The translations under genes were made by a program, and so were the position numbers. Below, piece by piece: positions 4,996-8,294 of a stretch of 8,294 nt of DNA (positions within the stretch are counted from its first letter, which is position 1; each line of letters begins with the position of its first letter). Below the pieces are notes generated by a model. The model worked only from the letters and a program-made list of their open reading frames with translations. It did not search any database and was not told where the DNA came from. Source of the stretch: Patescibacteria group bacterium (GTDB taxonomy: Bacteria > Patescibacteriota > Patescibacteriia > Patescibacteriales > GWC2-42-12); NCBI GenBank assembly GCA_018817545.1, contig JAHITL010000040.1, positions 1 through 8,294 of the forward strand. The letters run 5' to 3'.

Positions 4996-5067
4996 GAATT
5001 AGGAATTAGGAATTAGGAATTAGGAATTAAAAAATCTCAAATCTTAAATCTCAAATCTCAAATCTCA
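4996..5067. repeat. Double heptamer array in the tpiA leader
   Basis: Two adjacent 7-nt arrays. Positions 4996-5029 are gaattag repeated four times plus gaatta. Positions 5033-5067 are aatctca five times, with one aatctta variant. They lie between the predicted tpiA transcription start (~5077) and its ATG, so they would form most of the 5' leader (CTAATTC and TGAGATT repeats in the mRNA). The first array is the reverse complement of the aattcct array between the tRNA genes at 1614-1634. Confidence 0.88.
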
Positions 5068-5083
5068 AAATCATAATAATCCT

Positions 5084-5112
5084 AGTATAACATCTAAATT
5101 AATATACTACAA
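5084..5112 (-). promoter_or_regulatory. tpiA: Candidate tpiA promoter (extended -10)
   Basis: On the minus strand, -35 TTGTAG (5112-5107), a 17-nt spacer and -10 TATACT (5089-5084). The -10 is preceded by TG at the extended -10 position (TGTTATACT). The predicted start is near 5077. It is divergent from the LCP-gene promoter, whose -35 lies 36 bp away. Confidence 0.55.
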
Positions 5113-5147
5113 ATCAATAAAAATCACTAAAAACTATTTTAAAAAAT

Positions 5148-5176
5148 TTGCCAAAAAAGAAAAAGCTTTATATAGT
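5148..5176 (+). promoter_or_regulatory. Candidate promoter for the LCP gene
   Basis: -35 TTGCCA (5148-5153), a 17-nt A-rich spacer and -10 TATAGT (5171-5176), facing the LCP gene. The predicted start near 5183 gives a leader of ~110 nt containing the GC hairpin at 5238-5257. Spacing is ideal and both hexamers match the sigma-70 consensus at four of six positions. Confidence 0.5.
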
Positions 5177-5222
5177 AATATCATACGAATCTATAAAAAA
5201 TCCATTGCCAAATATCATATTC

Positions 5223-5257
5223 GGGTCTGTCGCCGAATACCCCGCATTTGCGGGGTA
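5223..5257. repeat. Half palindrome with GC hairpin (nested repeat copy 2)
   Basis: GGGTCTGTCGCCGAA (5223-5237) is followed by the self-complementary taccccgcatttgcggggta (5238-5257). The left outer arm and centre match the 1166-1215 palindrome, but the right outer arm is missing (taaaattcac follows instead). The preceding bases, gccaaatatcatattc, also resemble those upstream of copy 1. It lies in the LCP gene's 5' leader and could form an RNA hairpin ~40 nt before the start codon. Confidence 0.85.
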
Positions 5258-5295
5258 TAAAATTCACACTTTAATTAACAAATTTACATTATATT

Positions 5296-6807
5296 ATGAA
5301 TAGAAAAATTAACTTGCTTGATGCTGAACAACAATCAAAAATAAACGAACATTCCAATTCTTTAACAAAAAAACATCTAATAAACCAACCAAAATCAAAA
5401 AAAAATAAAACATTTTTTTATATTTTTATTTTCTTTTTACTGACTGGTTTTTGTTTTTTTTTTAAAGCTAATCATACGAATCAGTCCCTAACATCATCCA
5501 CATGGATAAATAATCTGCCAATCTTCAGTAATATTAAACAATTAGCTGAAAGCACTACAAATAAACTTAAAGGAAGTGATCGTGGCAGAATTAATATTTT
5601 ATTTTTAGGAATGGGAGGTAAAAATCATGATGGTGCCTATTTAACTGATACTATCATACTTGCTAGTTTTGAACCTTCCACAAAAAAAATAGCTCTTATT
5701 TCTATTCCACGCGATATGGCAGCGCCAATAGAAAATGTTGGTTGGAGAAAAATAAACAGCATCAACGCTCTTGCTGAAGTTAAAGAACAAGGTAGCGGCG
5801 GTTTAGCAGTCAGTCAAGCAGTCAACGACATTTTAAATATTCCTATTGACTACTATATAAGAGTTGATTTTACCGGTTTTGAAAAAATAATTAACGAACT
5901 AGGTGGCGTTAATGTTTATGTTGATAACACTTTTGATGATTATAGATACCCAATTATAGGCAATGAATCAGCTCCTTGGGAAGAACGTTATCAACATTTA
6001 CATCTTGACCAAGGTTGGCAAGAAATGGATGGCTCTTTAGCGCTAAAATATGCCCGTTCACGCCATGCTTTTGGCGTAGAAGGCTCTGATTTTGCTCGCG
6101 CTCGTCGCCAACAAAAAATACTCAAAGCAGCCAAAGATAAAATTAGTTCATTTGATACATTATTAAATCCAGTTAAAGTAAGTGGTCTAATAAATCAAGT
6201 ACAAAATAATTTAGACACTAATCTAAAAATTTGGGAAATGTTACAATTATGGAACACTTTTAAAGATATAAAAGAAGAACAAATAATTACTAAAGTCTTA
6301 GACGATGGCCCTGGCGGATTATTAACAAACACTACATCTGAAGATGGTGCTTATATTTTACTCCCACGTGGAGGCGATTTTTCAGAAATTCAATATTTAA
6401 TAAATAATGTCTTTACTGACGCTCCTGCTGAAGATAAAACAAAAGTCAATATGGAAAAAGCTAGTATTGAAGTGCGTAATGGTACATGGATAAATGGTTT
6501 AGCTAATAAAGTGTCTATGGATTTAGAAAAATACGGTTTTAATATCGTTCGCGTAAGCAATTCAAGTCAACAAAATTTCCAAAAATCAGTTATTTATGAC
6601 TTAACTTACGGCAAAAAAATTGAATCACTTTCTGTTCTAAAAAATAAAACAAATGCTAATGTTTCTTTAGGTTTACCTCAATGGCTTCAAAATGATTTAG
6701 CGCAAGAACTTATTGAAAAACAACATCCGATCCAACCTGATTTTATTTTAGTTCTAGGCACTGACGCAGACGCTAGTCAATCAGGAGTAAAAAATAAAGA
6801 AGAATAA
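5296..6807 (+). CDS. LytR-CpsA-Psr (LCP) family protein with LytR_C domain
   Basis: Predicted membrane-anchored enzyme of the LCP family, whose characterised members transfer undecaprenyl-phosphate-linked glycopolymers to peptidoglycan outside the cell. The 503 residues comprise a Lys-rich cytoplasmic N-terminus (1-38), one membrane helix (~39-57, TFFYIFIFFLLTGFCFFF), a linker, the LCP domain (~97-285) and a C-terminal LytR_C domain (~389-488, starting IEVRNGTWINGLA). LCP landmarks: NILFLGMGG (100-108), TDTIIL (117-122) with the conserved Asp D118, ISIPRD (135-140), R151/K152 followed by INS, LKYARSRH (250-257) and DFARARRQQ (265-273). The conserved Arg and Asp residues that bind pyrophosphate-lipid substrate are in place. 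The start ATG at 5296 has no Shine-Dalgarno sequence. It stands alone, divergent from tpiA. The older label 'transcriptional attenuator' is unlikely to describe its biochemistry. Confidence 0.93.
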   Translation: MNRKINLLDAEQQSKINEHSNSLTKKHLINQPKSKKNKTFFYIFIFFLLTGFCFFFKANHTNQSLTSSTWINNLPIFSNIKQLAESTTNKLKGSDRGRINILFLGMGGKNHDGAYLTDTIILASFEPSTKKIALISIPRDMAAPIENVGWRKINSINALAEVKEQGSGGLAVSQAVNDILNIPIDYYIRVDFTGFEKIINELGGVNVYVDNTFDDYRYPIIGNESAPWEERYQHLHLDQGWQEMDGSLALKYARSRHAFGVEGSDFARARRQQKILKAAKDKISSFDTLLNPVKVSGLINQVQNNLDTNLKIWEMLQLWNTFKDIKEEQIITKVLDDGPGGLLTNTTSEDGAYILLPRGGDFSEIQYLINNVFTDAPAEDKTKVNMEKASIEVRNGTWINGLANKVSMDLEKYGFNIVRVSNSSQQNFQKSVIYDLTYGKKIESLSVLKNKTNANVSLGLPQWLQNDLAQELIEKQHPIQPDFILVLGTDADASQSGVKNKEE

Positions 6808-6848
6808 AAAAAGCCTCAAATTATTATTTTTTTCCTACGCCTCATATT

Positions 6849-6885
6849 GGGCCTGTTACCGAACACGATATTCAGCGACAAACCC
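6849..6885. repeat. Degenerate palindromic repeat (copy 3)
   Basis: gggcctgttaccgaa (6849-6863) and ttcagcgacaaaccc (6871-6885) are imperfect inverted arms around a 7-nt loop (cacgata). They correspond to the outer arms of the 1166-1215 palindrome, but without the GC-hairpin core. This copy suggests that the core is an insertion into a simpler palindrome, or that it was lost here. Confidence 0.65.
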
Positions 6886-6896
6886 TTACTGGGTTT
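6880..6896 (+). terminator. Weak candidate terminator after the LCP gene
   Basis: aaaccc-ttact-gggttt is a perfect 6-bp stem with a 5-nt loop, followed by atttatttatcttt, 72 nt past the LCP stop codon. It shares its left arm with the degenerate palindrome at 6849-6885, so the two hairpins would be alternatives. The U-tract is interrupted by A, so efficiency is doubtful. Confidence 0.4.
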
Positions 6897-6939
6897 ATTT
6901 ATTTATCTTTATATGCTAGGGTTTAAAATAAATATAGTA

Positions 6940-6961
6940 TCTGTTGCAGAATACCATATTC
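6940..6961. repeat. Fragment of the palindromic repeat family (copy 4)
   Basis: tctgttgcagaatacc (6940-6955), followed by atattc, matches the left-arm consensus TCTGTYRCCRAATA in its first half. It lies just upstream of der. TTGCAG (6945-6950), 16 nt and TAAAAT (6967-6972) could read as a weak der promoter, but the match is poor enough that it is not listed separately. Confidence 0.4.
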
Positions 6962-6993
6962 AGTATAAAATTTAATCCTAAAAATTAACCATC

Positions 6994-8294
6994 ATGAATT
7001 ATAAAAATAATAATAATTTACCACTTGTTGTAATTTTCGGTCGTGCTAATGTTGGCAAATCAACACTATTTAATACATTAATAGAAAAAAAACAAGCTTT
7101 AGTTACTGACATTCCTGGCACAACACGTGACAGTAATCTTGGTATAGTAGAATGGCAACGACAAAAATTTAATTTAGTTGATACAGGAGGCATTCTTGAT
7201 ATTAAATGTTTAACTAGCAAATCATCTAAAACTGATGATATAGAAACTAAAGTGCAATTACAAGCGCGCCAATATCTGGCTCAAGCTGATTTGATTTTAT
7301 TTCTAATAGATAACAAAAGCGGTCTATTACTTCAAGATAAACAATTAGCTCTTTTTCTGAAAAAAACAACTAACCAAAAAAATATTCTTTTAGTGGCTAA
7401 TAAAGTAGATAATCCCAATCAACAATTCAAAACAGCTGAATTTTTTAAACTAGGATTAGGTCAACCACAAGCAATATCTGCTTCTAGTGGTAGTGGAACA
7501 GGTGATTTATTAGATATTATAACCAATAAATTTAGTCTAACTAAATTAAGCAATAAAATAGATGATGATGATAAAGAAGAAGTAGAGAATGAAGATGAAG
7601 ATAATAATAATAATGACGAAGATGAGGAAAAAAATAAAGAAGAAAAAAAGAAAGATCTTATTAAAATTTGTATTATTGGCAAGCCGAATGTTGGCAAATC
7701 TAGTCTTTTAAATTCTATCTTAGGTTATGAGCGAGTAATTGTAAGCCCAATTCCTCATACAACACGTGAACCACAAGACACGGAAATTAGTTATCAAGGA
7801 AAATTAATAAAATTAATTGATACAGCAGGTATCAGCAAAAGAGGCACAAAAACTAAGGGGCTAGAAAAATATGGCATAGAAAAATCTTTAGGAATTTTAG
7901 GTAAAGCTGATATTGCGCTTTTAATTTTAGATATAAATGAAGAAATTACTAGACAAGATGCAAAAATAGTTGCAGAAATATTGGATCGCAGAAAAAGTTT
8001 AATTTTTATTGCTAATAAATGGGATAAAATAGAAGAAAGAGATAGTGAAAAATATATTGATTATATTTATACTAATCTACCTTTTGCTCAATTTGTGCCT
8101 ATTCAATTTACTTCAGCCTTGACTGGAGAAAAAGTTCAAAAAGTTTTAGATGTAATTTTACAAATCGCTGAAGAAAGAAAATTACTATTAAGCGACTCAC
8201 AATTAGACAAATTTTTAGCTCGTATTGTTAAAATTCACAAACCTGCTAAAGGCAAAGGAGTTAAACATCCTCGAATTTATGAATTAACACAAAT
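6994..8294 (+). CDS. der: Ribosome-assembly GTPase Der/EngA (3'-truncated)
   Basis: Essential double GTPase acting in late 50S-subunit maturation. 433 codons are visible and the frame is still open at the window edge. The first G domain has GRANVGKST (16-24, with Ala where Pro is usual), DIPGTTRD (39-46), VDTGG (62-66) and NKVD (136-139). The second has GKPNVGKSS (229-237), PHTTRE, IDTAG and NKWD (341-344). The C-terminal KH-like domain has begun (KFLARIVKIHKP...KHPRIYELTQ), so only the last ~30-50 residues are missing. Between the G domains (190-221) lies a 32-residue linker made almost wholly of Asp, Glu, Asn and Lys, with one Val. Acidic linkers are known in Der, but this one is unusually simple. 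The start ATG at 6994 has no Shine-Dalgarno sequence. It is downstream of the LCP gene, separated by 186 nt of repeats. Confidence 0.97.
   Translation, partial: MNYKNNNNLPLVVIFGRANVGKSTLFNTLIEKKQALVTDIPGTTRDSNLGIVEWQRQKFNLVDTGGILDIKCLTSKSSKTDDIETKVQLQARQYLAQADLILFLIDNKSGLLLQDKQLALFLKKTTNQKNILLVANKVDNPNQQFKTAEFFKLGLGQPQAISASSGSGTGDLLDIITNKFSLTKLSNKIDDDDKEEVENEDEDNNNNDEDEEKNKEEKKKDLIKICIIGKPNVGKSSLLNSILGYERVIVSPIPHTTREPQDTEISYQGKLIKLIDTAGISKRGTKTKGLEKYGIEKSLGILGKADIALLILDINEEITRQDAKIVAEILDRRKSLIFIANKWDKIEERDSEKYIDYIYTNLPFAQFVPIQFTSALTGEKVQKVLDVILQIAEERKLLLSDSQLDKFLARIVKIHKPAKGKGVKHPRIYELTQ

Noticed and set aside
4996..5067. CRISPR array
   Set aside because: Units are 7 nt with no spacers between them; these are simple tandem repeats, and no cas genes are present.
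6999..7220. Minus-strand ORF opposite the start of der
   Set aside because: Antisense to the first GTPase domain with intact G motifs.
7461..7697. Minus-strand Ser/Leu-rich ORF opposite der
   Set aside because: The poly-Ser/Phe stretch is merely the complement of the acidic linker codons in der.
1..8294. Alternative genetic code (TGA as Gly or Trp)
   Set aside because: All conserved proteins read at full length under the standard code, end in TAA or TAG, and use TGG for Trp.

Overview
The window is AT-rich chromosomal DNA from a small-genome bacterium, most likely a member of the Candidate Phyla Radiation (Patescibacteria; Parcubacteria/ABY1-like). This is an inference. It rests on the low GC content, compact genes, near absence of Shine-Dalgarno sequences, a standard code with TAA/TAG stops, no encoded CCA on the tRNAs, a stand-alone GIY-YIG ORF at a tRNA gene, and intergenic spacers full of short palindromes and 7-nt tandem repeats. 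No 16S gene or other decisive marker is present. The code-25 lineages (Gracilibacteria, Absconditabacteria) are unlikely because the proteins read through normally without recoding TGA.

Layout: positions 1-1134 (+) hold the 3' part of a DEAD-box RNA helicase, followed by a perfect 24-bp-arm palindrome. A minus-strand block then runs from 4988 down to 1242. In transcription order it is tpiA (triosephosphate isomerase), a 323-bp spacer bounded by inverted repeats, fba (class II fructose-bisphosphate aldolase), a membrane-anchored TPR protein 17 nt downstream, a broken 5' half of a tRNA-Thr gene, a small GIY-YIG nuclease ORF, the intact tRNA-Thr(GGT), tRNA-Tyr(GTA) and rpmG (ribosomal protein L33). 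From 5296 (+) there is a LytR-CpsA-Psr (LCP) cell-envelope protein with a C-terminal LytR_C domain, and then the first 433 codons of der/engA, a two-domain ribosome-assembly GTPase cut by the window edge. tpiA and the LCP gene are divergent, each with a plausible sigma-70-type promoter in the shared spacer.

Functionally the genes are mostly core housekeeping. tpiA and fba encode consecutive glycolytic enzymes. The helicase, L33, the tRNAs and Der serve RNA and ribosome biology. The LCP protein probably attaches polymers to the cell wall.

The most striking locus is 1667-2044. The GIY-YIG ORF sits between two copies of the 5' half of tRNA-Thr. Its ribosome-binding site comes from the upstream copy, and its last 14 codons and stop codon lie inside the downstream, intact tRNA gene. 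The upstream copy is disabled by a 16-nt CCCCGC...GCGGGG hairpin, which also occurs at the centre of two other palindromic repeats in the window. This looks like a roughly 305-bp mobile unit that targets a tRNA gene and regenerates it. Other notable features are a 280-bp MITE-like segment that may supply the fba promoter, heptamer arrays upstream of tpiA and between the two tRNAs, and a long acidic/Asn linker in Der.
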